From Cladopsammia gracilis (lineage: Eukaryota > Cnidaria > Anthozoa > Scleractinia > Dendrophylliidae), in the NCBI GenBank assembly GCA_022457155.1, contig JAJGOT010000288.1, positions 780,001 through 844,000 of the forward strand: a stretch of 64,000 bases of DNA. Direction: 5' to 3'. Under the pieces are notes generated by a model, which ran no database searches, had not been told where the DNA came from, and was given only the letters and a program-made list of their open reading frames with translations. Of this stretch, positions 9,480-20,039 are shown piece by piece (the first letter of the stretch is position 1; every line of letters begins with the position of its first letter). Made by a program: the position numbers and the translations under genes.

Positions 9480-10077
9480 GAGTTGGAATTATGTTGGTTC
9501 ATAATGTACGTATCCGAACTTCCTTCCAGTTACTCTCTTAACTGATGACCAATATTTTTTATAACTTATGACAACCAGTATGCCTTACATGTAGTTTGAA
9601 TTCAACGCAGACCAAACTGTTCCAAGCATTTTTCTAAGCCAGCGAGATTCCTGAGGCTCGAGCTGTGGAAAAATTACATAACAGTCAAAGGACAAATAAC
9701 AGTACAAGCAGATATAATTCAAAATCCAGAAAGAAAAAAAATGACAAGCGAACCGAAGAAAAAGCAGAGCTCCAAATAAACTGCTTTAACCGACATTCGT
9801 GTGATGGACTTAATGAAATATATCAGAAAGTCATCAGAATTAAGAGTACTGATGATGGATTAGTTATTAAACATTCATAAAGTATAAAAAATATGCTTAT
9901 TTTATCGCGGTCGATAACTTCAATTCATAAGTTGACGACAAAGGATCCGGACACGTATCTCCGCTCGGGCAGGAATATTTTTATTCTCACTTTAATCTTC
10001 ACTACTCATTCCTAAGAATAACAGACTACTAATATTAGTGATTAATCATTATTGCCTTTTATACCTCTTATACTTTT
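9480..10077. other. Gene-free stretch upstream of the GPCR exon
   Basis: No convincing frame. It presumably holds the intron or 5' region of the GPCR on the minus strand. Confidence 0.45.
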
Positions 10078-10890
10078 TATACCGGATTTGTTTGATACTG
10101 TTCAAAACAGGAGTTGGGAAAGTTCGCTGAAAGCTCTTTTATGGACAGCATTTTTGTTTAATATTAAAACGAACGAGCGGCCGTTTCGGTGTATAATAGA
10201 AATTACTTTTAATAAGCTCGGTCAAGAGCTATGTTCTCTTGGCTCGGTACAGTATGCTTGTTTTCATAACTTCTTTGTTTGATTTAGACATGCTTTTTTC
10301 TAAGCATGAAATGTCGGTTTTTGTCGGAGCTCACTCACTTCTTGTAGGACTGCAGTGTGAATGGCTTCTTCACTCTCTACAAAAGTTCACACTTTGGTTA
10401 AAATTGGGAAGAACAGGAGTTCACTCTAGATAAATTTATCATTTATCAATGGCATGTCTCTATTTTTCGCCCCAAATCAAAGCTTACTATTTGAAAAGAA
10501 AGTATACATACCATATAAATAAAGTACACAAACATCATCCTTGGAAGATGACATGCAATATCACTTCTCAGGCCACGCTTAATACCCATCGTTATCCAAT
10601 AAGAATGCGAGTTTTCTTTGACATATGCGATTCTAGTGTAAATTCACACGAGTCCTAGGAAGACCATGTGAATATTATGCGATTTCGTGTACAAAATAAT
10701 GATTGATGATTGATTACTTTGCATCTTGATGGGAAGAGAAGGCTACCTGCACGAAGGGATCAGTCTGTAACACTTTTGCTGCCAAAATGACGTAAAAAGA
10801 TGAAAAAAAGCCAAAAACAATTCTTGGTTTGGACTTAAGTCATATCAAAGTTTAAAAGCATTAATAAACATATGTCGATTCCAAAATGTT
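10078..10890 (+). repeat. Left arm of 0.8-kb inverted repeat
   Basis: The sequence from CCGGATTTGTTTGATACTG to GATTCCAAAATG matches the reverse complement of 19065-19880 with scattered substitutions and small indels. No gene is recognised in it. It could be a dispersed repeat in opposite orientation or the terminal repeats of a large element. Confidence 0.75.
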
Positions 10891-11167
10891 CGTGGAATTG
10901 CAGAGAGTGTAAAACTACACATCTGGGCTAGCCTGCGTAGCAGGCGCATGAAAATAAATATGGGCGCAAGAAAGAACGGGGTGCGCGAGGGAGACACGCG
11001 AGGAGAGAAGGAGCGCCTGCCCCAGAGGCCCACGAAAATCGTTTCCCGCTCCAATTACTCCCGCTATCCAATTACTTGGAAGCGTTGCGTGATCATGATC
11101 TGTCAAACATTTTGACAGAAAGCAGATCCCTTCTCGCAAAAGCGCAAATTGTGGGAAATTCTGCAAC

Positions 11168-11556
11168 ATGTCGGTCGAGAGCGGCGGTGAATTGCGATCC
11201 AAATCGAATCGCGAAAGAAAACGAGACAATGAAAATCCTGACATTTTCTGTTGTCTGTGCAAAACAAATTTACGAATAGTTTGTGGGCCGTGCGTTACAA
11301 AGAGGTCTGGATTTATGTCTTACATGAATCTCTTCAACTTTGACCAACTTTAAGCCGTCTGCGAAGGAAAATGACTGTGGCCGAAAATAACTCGAAGTCT
11401 TCATAAGATCGGGATATCTGTTGAGAAAATTGAAGGAGTTTCCGAAGTTGTGTGCTCTCCGTGTGGAAGAAAGCTGATTAAATTATGTGACATGTTTATT
11501 TCCATTTCCTCGGCACTTTCAGAAGATTCTAGCGAAAGCGATGTAAAAGAAAACTA
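11168..11556 (+). pseudogene. ZAD-like zinc-binding domain coding segment
   Basis: From the ATG at 11168 the frame reads MSVESGGELRSKSNRERKRD, then CCLCKTNL and CGPCVTKRSGF. Two stops (around 11351 and 11370) are followed in the same frame by ISVEKIEGVSEV, CSPCGRKLIKLCDMF and an acidic SEDSSESD tail ending in a stop at about 11556. Spaced CxxC pairs followed by a leucine-rich helix suit a ZAD-type treble-clef domain. The stops may be mutations or an unrecognised intron. It lies inside the MULE-like element. Confidence 0.45.
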
Positions 11557-11652
11557 GGGAATTTATAGCAAGAGTCCTGCTCGTCGCTTTGCCGTGTTTT
11601 ACAGCGGTCTGGGTCACGTAACTCGTAGTTTAAAAGAAAAAATATTCTTTAG

Positions 11653-12096
11653 GTGCTGTAAAACAACTGAAACCGTCGGCAAAAACAATTCTACGAAAAA
11701 TAATTCATGAACGTCTGAAATCACGAACTCCTTCGTCATTCAGCTGTCAGGGAGATAATTCCCTCATTTCTGGGACCCCAGAACATATAAGCTCTGATCG
11801 CGAACGCGCCGTCGAATTTAGAACTGACCGAAAGAGTCGGATAAAAATAATTCTGATCAGAAAGAAAACAATAATTGCGAACAAATCGACAAAACTATTT
11901 TTAACCGAGCGACAAGATAGACAACCGATTAGATCATTCGAGTCGCTCGATCCCTTACGGCTTCGCCGCTCACGGGTACAGCTCCTTGTGAAAAGAAAAC
12001 AAAAATCCGCTGCCTCCCCAGGCAAACCACCAAGAAGCTTATTAAAAGGCGATTCAACTCATCCAAGGCATGTTATTCAAAACTTTAGGCATTGAA
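11653..12096 (+). CDS. Basic hypothetical protein segment, probable exon
   Basis: After an acceptor-like TATTCTTTAG a frame of about 145 codons stays open to a TGA near 12096 with no ATG at its start. It includes LKPSAKTILRKIIHERLKSR and DRKSRIKIILIRKK, and is rich in Arg, Lys and Ser. The lack of stops over this length in AT-rich DNA and the upstream acceptor suggest a downstream exon of the ZAD-like gene. No family recognised. It may be cargo or a captured host exon within the 9-bp-TSD element. Confidence 0.35.
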
Positions 12097-12414
12097 TGAC
12101 GAATTCATTGGCAAGTTGTTTACTCACGCATTCGCCAGAATGTCTGGGATTCTGAGAAATATTTCATGTGCTCGCTTACAAACGATCTCGTGTTTCCTTT
12201 GAGCGACAGTTTTCTCGCCCAACGCGACCACTTATTTCCTCGGGAGCTTCTCAACCAATAGGAATTTTCCGCTCTCTTAGAGAGCGGAAAAAGCGATTTT
12301 CATGGTCCTCTCGGGCAGGCGCTACTTTCCTCCTCGCGTGTCTCCCTCGCGCGCCCCGTTCTTTCTTGCGCCCATATTATTTTCATGCGCCTGCTACGCA
12401 GGCTACATCTGGGC

Positions 12415-12845
12415 CAAATTTTGAAGCGCAAAAGCATTTTGTTCAAGAGTTATAGGCAAACGAGTATTAGAAATTTAGTAAAAATGTATATGTCCTTCTT
12501 AAGGACACAAACATGGAGGAGAAAACTTTTAGGTCTAAATTGCACCAAAGCTCTCACGGCAAAAGATTGGATTCATTATAAGTTCCATTAAATCGGCTTA
12601 TAAGCATTTATAATGAATGTATCGACGATACTACAACTTCTTTTCTCTTGGGAATCACGAAGATTTGCCGAGCATGGATGCTTATCGGAAAATAATGTGC
12701 TTCCGTGAAGTAACTTCCAACACAAATCAGGGGCGATACGCAGCTCTTACAAGTTGGCTGAGAAAACAAAAAACAAATAACACAACAATGGTCCCTAGCC
12801 CTAAAAACAATAAAGCTGCGTGATACCCAGGTCCAATGAAAAAAG
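12415..12845. other. Gene-free stretch
   Basis: No gene recognised. Short frames here have no family signature. Confidence 0.45.
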
Positions 12846-13273
12846 AGCTGGGGGTTGGTCGTTTATTACCTGTGAAGGGGGGCCGGCCATTTTGAGAAAG
12901 CTTAGAAGATTTTCAAACCGACCCCCCACTTCATCCCAATTCTTTGAAAGTGACCCCCCATAAATTTGACATATTGTGAAAGTGACCCCCCATCCGAATA
13001 TTTTAGCTAGAAATTGAGCCGAAGTTCACCACATGCTTTAATACTTACAGTAGTGTTAAAAGATCGGTGTTTATTATTCACGGCTGTTACATTACTCAAT
13101 TCACTGCAGCCTACCACTGAACCATTGTACGAACGATCGTTTTGTACGATCGGAAGTACTACTGATTGTTGATTTGCATGCTAAACTTGGTGCTATAAAT
13201 ATGTATGCACTCAGTTACTTGACAAGTTGTATTCTTTGCGGTTTTGATCTGAACACACTGGACAGCTGAGTCG

Positions 13274-13447
13274 TAACCTGAGTATCAGGCTTTCGGGGGC
13301 TATCGGGGTTCGGGGAGGGGGAAACGGGAAGAAAAGGAAAAAAAGAGAGGAAAATACCCCTACCCCCTCCCCCCCTCCCCCCCTCCCCCCATTTTTTCCT
13401 TTCTCCCTTTAGCCCCTCTCCCGAAGGAAGGCCTGATACCCAGGTTA
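13274..13447. mobile_element. MITE with 9-bp target duplication
   Basis: The termini are TAACCTGAGTATCAGGC and GCCTGATACCCAGGTTA. The flanks GCTGAGTCG at 13265-13273 and 13448-13456 are a perfect 9-bp duplication. The interior is a C-rich run with its G-rich counterpart. The element cuts the Penelope-like frame. Confidence 0.75.
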
Positions 13448-13456
13448 GCTGAGTCG

Positions 13457-14432
13457 CCGTCGGCTCCAAAAATTATGCAAACCAAAGTCCTGTTTGAGTG
13501 TTCCAGTTCGCGTCTGACAGAATTTGTGGTACACAACCATATCAATGCCGTTATTTCAGAGTTTGTTTTTAACGCAAGGATTGCTTTGCGTTCATTGTAT
13601 GGCAGATTGTTTTTTGGCTTTTTAATTTGAACTTCTGCGAGTTCTGTTTTAACTTCCTCTAGGAAGGTTTCTAGGGCAACTGATGGATGTACTGGTGGTT
13701 CCCAGTTTGATTTAATGTAGAAGGGGTGCAGTTTATTGTTCTGGCCGTGATAGATGTATTTGAGACGCATTCGTCTCGCAAATTGTCGATAGTCTTTTAG
13801 CAGTTGTCGCCGAACGCGATTCTCAGCTAGAGTCGGCGTAGGGATAAATTTTAGCCCCTTTGATAATAAATTTGTCTCGTCAGTTGACATTTTGTAATAT
13901 GAGAGTTATGAATTTCTAGTTTGTATTCTCAATTGTATATCGTCTCCTGTTTTTTTCGTCTCACTTTATGTCTTTTGTTAATGGATTTGCGCTTTTTTGT
14001 TTCACTCCCCTTTTCCGCACAGTCAGAGAACAGAACAGGGATATCTTTCACTTATTTTGTTGTTCTTTTCCATTGCTTTCATCATTTGATCGATCTTTTC
14101 GATCTTCTTTGCAAGCGTTTCCGCTAAACTAATTCATCTTTGTGTGCCTCGGAATTAGTGTCTTTGGCCTCAAGCGGCCTGTTTTTAATGAGTTTCTCAT
14201 TGTTTGTCTTCTTTCCTTTGGAAACGTTCTTAGCTCTTTGCTCAGTTTTGCTGAGTTTAATCTTGCTTCGTTCCATTTTCCGACAGTGGAAGCATGCTAT
14301 TGCTCCGATGAGTTTCTGCTCCGCGTCCTTTCTGTTCTCTCGGCTTGTGGCGGCGTTTTCTGATCGGCAAACGGTGGCCGGTCTGATGGCGTTTTCTGAT
14401 CGGTGAACGTTGGCCGCTCTCCAGCTCGTCAT
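13457..14432 (-). pseudogene. Penelope-like element ORF, N-terminal fragment
   Basis: The minus frame beginning at 13890 reads LLSKGLKFIPTP, ARRMRLKYIYHG, SNWEPPVHPSVALETFLEEV and NLPYNERKAILALKTNSEI. This is the conserved stretch that precedes the reverse transcriptase in Penelope-like elements. The RT itself does not follow: the sequence loses similarity and meets the MITE at 13447. Upstream (14432-14124) is a Lys/Glu-rich frame with two SENA-containing repeats, probably part of the same element. The element is truncated and dead. Confidence 0.7.
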
Positions 14433-14464
14433 CAGCGGATTCTAACAGCTTGTTTTTTTCTTTG

Positions 14465-14860
14465 TCAAGCTCTTTTTGGCCTGATGTGGATGCCGCGGCC
14501 AGGTAGTAGCATGCCGTCTTTTGAAAGTGTTAAGTTTTCCATTCTTAAACAAGACTGCAGTTTCGATTCTATAGTGAATCTCGTCAGTTGTTTCTTTGTT
14601 AAAGGTCTCAGTGGAATGGCAGTAAAAACTGATAGCATTCCGTAGTTTGTTGGAAGTTTGACAGTTTTATACTCATTGTATCCCGTTGTGAGGATCCAAA
14701 ATTCTGGCCTCTTATTGTCTCTCATTTGTCCAACAGCCAGATGTTTTTTTCGATCCTGAAATGGTTGTGTTTCTTTTGAAGGTCTGCTTTATGGAGCTAA
14801 TTCACGTCTGGCATCTCGTAAAGAGACAGTGTAGTGGAATTGCATATATGTTGCTTGCTA
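14465..14860 (-). pseudogene. Upstream part of Penelope-like element, repeated at 19880-20040
   Basis: A minus frame of 86 codons (RPEFWILTTGYNEYKTVKLP) plus flanking sequence. The segment 14676-14855 recurs in the same orientation at about 19880-20035 (shared TTTTTTTCGATCCTGAAATG), showing it is part of a dispersed repeat. Probably 5' sequence of the Penelope-like family; no domain recognised. Confidence 0.45.
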
Positions 14861-15099
14861 TTCCATGCCTTTTTGAAGGCACCTGTTTTAAACTTGCAGC
14901 CTGATAGTTGATTTTAAAAGCACGACGCAGGACGGAGCTCTGTCTTAAAATTCCATTTCTCATAAGAGTTATTAAAATGACCCCCCAGGTAATGCTTCCT
15001 TTTTCTGAAAATGACCCCCCAAAAACAATCAAGATTTTTAAAATGACCCCCAGCAATATGACCGGCCCCCCCTCACAGGTAATAAACGACCAGCCCCTT

Positions 15100-16423
15100 A
15101 GTTTTGTAACCAAAACGACATTGTTATCCCTCCGAAAACAAACGATGTTTAATTATCTGATGTCACAAAGTTTGAGGTAAAAACATTTCCCAATAACTAC
15201 TTTTAATTAGTTTTAAATCGTATTAATCATGGATATTTAAGGTTATTTAGGTTTTACACATGTTTATTCAAAATACCAACAACTAATAAAATCCAGAAGA
15301 ATATCAACGTTTCGCGAAAAAATGTAAAACATTAAAAATACAAACAAGAATAGAAAAAATGAATATTACTAATTTACTATATACATTGCTAACATATTTT
15401 ACATGTTAAGAATGCTTTTAAGTCTTGACTTAGATATATTCACATTATCGGCGCCCACGCCCTACGTAGGTAGGCTATTCCATTCCTGCTCGGTACGACT
15501 AAAAAAGGAATATTTGGTATAATTACAACAAAGCAGATTAGTAGTAACATTTTTGAAACAAATAGCCCAAATCTGCTCAATTTATAAAATACGACGTAGC
15601 TAGATCAATAGTTCCTACTATTTGTACAGTCGATAGAACTTTTAAAAAAATATGAGCGACAGAACGGTATCGATATTTACAATGATGAACCGCAGGCGAG
15701 CCATTCTAAATATTCTTACCGTTCTGCTGTGAAGATGTTATCTTGCTTACAAAAGAAAAAATAACGGTGAAGCATATTAGCATCCCTATTTTTCATTTCT
15801 GTATCGATGCTACAGTATAGCTGTTCTCTATCACGATTTAAAGGAAAAAACTATACTTCGTGGTAACACGTAAGGGTTTCATCTGCGTACAGACTCAAAT
15901 AATAAAACCATCTTATATATTGGATCCCCCTCTCCTCCAACTTTCACACTTGTGCAGTTTTGCTTCCAAAGAATACACTGCGGAGCTAAGAATTGAACAG
16001 TACCAAAATTAACCAGTACGGAAACAAAATGTTTAGTCAGTGATCATTACATGAAACCCTAGCAACGTGACCGTTTCAGTTTAATCCTCGGACGTACACG
16101 CAAACTTATACCCCAACCAACAATATTTTTGAAATATTGCAATATTTCGGCAATATTTTACATCTAATAGATAGCCCGCGATCTGCTCTACAATATAAGG
16201 TAACTATTATCGGTTGCGGCGCTGCTGGGGCCCGTGACGTCATCCAAAATGGCCACGGCCGCCATCTTATGTTTTGCTAAAAATTCAAATTTATCGGAAA
16301 AATGCGGAAATTGAAAATATTGTTTGCTAGAAACTTGTTGAACTGCAGAAACCGTGGACGAAGATCCTGCTGGTTTTTCGTTGGATCTCACAAGAGGAGA
16401 CCTAATCAGATAAAATGAATCAA
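15100..16423. other. Gene-free AT-rich stretch
   Basis: No gene recognised. A short palindromic cluster of AATATTGCAATATTTCGGCA lies around 16128-16150. Confidence 0.5.
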
Positions 16424-16848
16424 TATACTAACGAGAAGTCCAAGGACTACTGCAGAGCTGATTACAACGAGTAAATATATTTCAGTGAAACAATATTTCG
16501 GCTGGCCAGACCAGCCTTCTTCAGGTTAAAACGTGTTAATAAATTATAAAATGAAAATACAACATTACATAAAGGAGAATGTCGCAATACTGACATATTT
16601 AAAAAATGAGGAGGAGCGGAAATGACCTCACAAGATAATAACTAAAGATAAGGCTAGTTATTCCGCTCCTCCTCACTTTTTAAATGATTGCGACATTCTC
16701 CCTTACATAATGTTGTATTTTCATTTTATAATTTTGTAACATGTTATAACCAGAAGAAGGCTGGTCTGGCCAGCCGAAATATTGTTTCAAATATATTTAC
16801 TCGTTGTAATCAGCTCTGCAGTAGTCCTTGAACTTCTCGTAAGTATAT
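16424..16848. repeat. 425-bp near-perfect palindrome with ribozyme-like cores
   Basis: The left arm (16424-16622) and right arm (16660-16848) are inverted copies with few changes around a loop of about 37 bp. Each arm contains AAGGCTGGTCTGGCC followed by AGCCGAAATATTG. On the minus strand of the left arm this is preceded by CTGAAGA, giving CTGANGA-stem-GAAA as in hammerhead ribozyme cores. The right arm has CAGAAGA. Probably two fused termini of a Penelope-like or retrozyme-like element. Confidence 0.7.
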
Positions 16849-17671
16849 GTTTGCTAGAGTTGCAAAATAACATACAATTAAACATTTTGATGCTTTTGGT
16901 AGCATTTTATATGTTTTTTCGCTGAAAAAAGGTGAAAAGCACGCATTTTTCTTCAAAAATGGGTTGACCACGTGTTATTTATAACGTCATGTCTCGTTAC
17001 CATAGCAACAGGTTGTCGCCAAACTTTACCAAAATGTGTCTCAAGGATAAACGAACCGCTACTGAAAACGGCATGTGCTAATCTTATTGATGTACGTCCG
17101 AGGGTTAATCTTGTACTGAAATATTTTCTTATGACTTAGCCATAATTAGAAATCTGTATATACATTGTTTTGTTACAAACGTTTAACCCTTACCCAGGAA
17201 GGCAGTAGTTAAATTAGGCTTGGTTCAAAGCGACAATTTTTGCAAATAAACACGATTCACTTCAAACAGAAGAAAAGATGTCTCAAGGAACGTTTCGTTA
17301 CTTTCACCCCACTGAGCGTAGAGCCTATACCATCCGTCTGGTGCAAAGTGACAAGTTATCGTTAAACAAACTACGGCACCATAATAGATTAACTCTTTGC
17401 GGATGTGGAGATTAAAAAATTGCTGACCGAATTAACTTAGTAAAGATACAACTACAACATAACAGGGTGTCATTTGTAGGCAGGCAGCCGACTATTATTG
17501 CTAGCAAATGCAGTGAATATAAGCGACGACTCAAAGTTTCAAAATTACGAAAGGAAAACAACCATGGAAAGCTATCTTGAGTTACGACCGTGTTTCCTCG
17601 CGTAGCTTGCAACCTCAAACATTAATAACAGCCCTGGAGTTATTATGATAACAACCACTAAAGACTTTACA
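16849..17671. other. Gene-free stretch downstream of TMEM26/121-like gene
   Basis: Contains the predicted 3' flank of the minus-strand gene at 17826-18677. No other gene recognised. Confidence 0.5.
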
Positions 17672-17677
17672 TTTATT
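17672..17677 (-). terminator. Polyadenylation signal AATAAA
   Basis: AATAAA on the minus strand about 150 bp past the stop codon of the seven-helix membrane protein gene. This is a plausible poly(A) signal for that gene. Confidence 0.45.
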
Positions 17678-17825
17678 CCTAATATATATATTAAAAAAAA
17701 ATTAGAGAGTTATGGGAACATGAATGTAATTTTCTCGACAGCTCAAAGAAATCGTATAACGAAATAGGGGGTAAAAGGTTTTTAGTAAACGCCGGTCGAG
17801 TCAACGAATGAACTAAGCTATTGGT

Positions 17826-18677
17826 TCATGCATCTACTGATCTAGCTAGACAAGTATTTATCGCTTGAAACAAACAAATAGCTATCGATGTAACATTTTT
17901 CATTAGAAAGCCCAAGCTGTACACGTTATATTGAGCCCAAACTACGATTCGAATGACGAGAAACGGGACGTTCTGAAAACAAACTGAAAATATGTGCGCT
18001 AAATGTATAATCCATCCCGTTTGTTGGCCCTGATTAGACTCAAAAACGGCATAAAATAATTGGTAATTAATCAGGAATGACATCACGCAAAAAGCCTGAA
18101 TTGCCCTCTCCGTGTGGCTGTTCTCGGAAACAAATGATCCAATGCCGATGCATTCATTCAGCGAGAGAAGTTCAACCAGATCAAAAATGTCCACAAAATC
18201 AAGGACAGCTCGGTTGAGCAGATCTTTATCTTCCAGTATTCTTGCGATCTTGAATTCTCTTTGCGCAAAAAAAGCCAAGAATATCAAGATGATGAGTCCT
18301 TTTAACGATACAATGACAAATCTAGGACCGTACTTATCTTGTGGGTCGAGGTGATAGTAGGCAAGCCGGGTTAACATTGTAAAACAGCTCATCAACGTTA
18401 CCAAAGCGGAAGTGGCGAAAAACGCAATGGGCACGCTATGGTCAATTGTTTTCTTTATACATCCGACGAACGAAAAAAACAACGCTGTGAAGAACAGTGG
18501 TATCCCTAAGAGAAAATAATAGTAGTTATTTGCTTGTAAGTGTGCAAGTAGCCACGTAAGATATACGCTGTAGCCTAAGCTGCCCAGTGCGAGAAGTCTA
18601 GCTATGCACCAATTGCAACATGACCGATTGCAACATGCCCCTCGACTTTGTTGATCCTCCATTGCCTTGTTTTCCAC
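17826..18677 (-). CDS. Seven-helix TMEM26/TMEM121-like membrane protein
   Basis: An uninterrupted 283-codon frame starting MENKAMEDQQSRG, with a Cys-rich cytoplasmic start (CCNRSCCNWC). Hydrophobic helices lie roughly at residues 25-47, 52-74, 82-103, 119-140, 190-212, 222-248 and 255-276. Between helices 4 and 5 is an acidic amphipathic segment, AVLDFVDIFDLVELL, and near the end FQNVPFLVIRIV and FLMKNVTSIAICLFQ. The order DxxD helix, QxxPFLVxR and xxKNxxxxxxxLxQ is that of the TMEM26/TMEM121 group of multi-pass proteins of poorly known function. Length and full openness suggest a working gene. An AATAAA follows at 17672. Assignment to TMEM26 or TMEM121 is not settled. Confidence 0.65.
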   Translation of the reverse strand: MENKAMEDQQSRGACCNRSCCNWCIARLLALGSLGYSVYLTWLLAHLQANNYYYFLLGIPLFFTALFFSFVGCIKKTIDHSVPIAFFATSALVTLMSCFTMLTRLAYYHLDPQDKYGPRFVIVSLKGLIILIFLAFFAQREFKIARILEDKDLLNRAVLDFVDIFDLVELLSLNECIGIGSFVSENSHTERAIQAFCVMSFLINYQLFYAVFESNQGQQTGWIIHLAHIFSVCFQNVPFLVIRIVVWAQYNVYSLGFLMKNVTSIAICLFQAINTCLARSVDA

Positions 18678-19064
18678 GTCCCTTAATTCTCTAGGTCTAC
18701 TGTCTCTTTGTCTTGGTTATAAGCTTTCAGTTTCCAATAAGCAGCCTAGGTAGCGTTTTTTGGCGGCTTTTTATGCAGGCGAACACCTTAAAACTCCGGA
18801 TTTGGAAAGCTGATCAGATCAGATGATCAAAGTAAAGTTGCAAAAACTTCAGGGTGAGGTTCTGAAAAACAAGAAGCTGGATAAGTAACAGTGGAATGTT
18901 AGACATTTCCGGATCTTTATTTGCTTTTCGATAGTTGCTACGCAACTGTGACACACAAAAATATTTTTAGTTTTCGAGGAAAACATATTTTTTTTATACA
19001 TGTACACAGTTTCTTTTGTTTCGTCGGGTACTAACTACAGTAACATCAAGATTTTGTGATCCCT
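18678..19064. other. Upstream region of the seven-helix gene
   Basis: Presumed promoter and 5' UTR side of the minus-strand gene. No TATA box or other motif stands out. Confidence 0.4.
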
Positions 19065-19880
19065 TTACGCCACATTTTGGAATCGAACTATGTTTTTTAA
19101 TGGTTTTGAACTTTGATATGACTTAAGTCCAAACCAAGAATTGCTTTTGGCTTTTGTTCATCGTTTTACGTCAAAATGGCAGCAAAAGTGTTACAGACTG
19201 ATCCCTCGGCGTGCAAGATAGCCTCCTCTTCCCATCAAGATGCAAAATAGTCAATCATCAATCATTATTTTGTACACGAAATCGGATAATATTTACATGG
19301 TCTCCCTAGGAGTCGTGGGAATTTACACTAGAATCGCAAAGGTCAAAAAAAAAATCGCACTCTTATAGCGGGCTAACGAAGCGAGGGTATTTAGCGTGGC
19401 CTGAGAAGTGATATTGCATGTCAGTTTCGTAGGACGATGTTTGTGTACTTTATTTATATATAGTATGTATACCATATGTATACTTTCTTTTAAAATAGTT
19501 AGCTTGGAGTTGAAGCGAAAAATAGAGACGTGCCATTCACAAATGATACATTTATCTAGAGTGAACTCCTGTTCTTTCTAATTTTAACCAAAGTGTGAAC
19601 TTTTATATAGAGTGAAGAAGCCAATCACACTGCAGTCTAACAAGAAGCGAGCGAGCTACCGGGAAAAACCGATATTTCATGCTTAGATAAAAAGCATGTC
19701 TAAATCAAACAAAGAAGTTATGAAAACAAACATACTGTACCGAGCTCATTAAAAGTAATTTCTATTATACACCGAAACGGCCGCTCGGTTGTTTTAAAAT
19801 TAAACAAAAATGCTGTCCGTAAAAGAGCTATCAGCGAACTTTCCCAACTCCTGTCTTGAACAGTATCAAACAAATCCGGT
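19065..19880 (-). repeat. Right arm of 0.8-kb inverted repeat
   Basis: Reverse complement of 10078-10890 with scattered differences, for example shared GGACTTAAGTCATATCAAAG read on the minus strand. It abuts the Penelope-like repeat copy at 19880-20035. Confidence 0.75.
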
Positions 19881-20039
19881 ATCCCGTTGTGAGGATCCAA
19901 AATTCATTTGTCCAATAGCAAGATGTTTTTTTCGATCCTGAAATGGTTGTGTTTCTGTTGAAGGTCGTTTTGCTGCTGCTTTATGGAGCTAATTCACGTC
20001 TGGTATCTCGTAAAGAGACTGTGTAGTGGAGGTGTTTGT

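Larger units (their letters stand above)
10929..12405. mobile_element. MULE-like DNA transposon with 9-bp target duplication
   Basis: The element begins TAGCCTGCGTAGCAGGCGCA and ends in its inverse. The long terminal repeats (about 130 bp, 10929-11060 and 12275-12405) contain GGGCGCAAGAAAGAACGGGG. It is flanked on both sides by CATCTGGGC (10920-10928 and 12406-12414), a 9-bp target duplication typical of Mutator-like elements. The interior carries ZAD-like coding pieces and a longer basic frame but no recognisable transposase, so it is either non-autonomous or a gene-carrying element. Confidence 0.75.
12849..15099. mobile_element. Inverted-repeat-bounded composite with Penelope-like fragments
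   Basis: The left end GGTTGGTCGTTTATTACCTG (near 12852) is matched by the inverse CAGGTAATAAACGACCAGCC near 15075. Just inside both ends are repeats of AATGACCCCCCA or GAAAGTGACCCCCCA. The interior holds a minus-strand Penelope-like N-terminal frame and a 9-bp-TSD MITE. No target duplication is clear. Confidence 0.55.

Noticed and set aside
13215..13469. Gly/Pro-rich small protein
   Set aside because: It spans a MITE with C-runs; the composition alone explains the frame.
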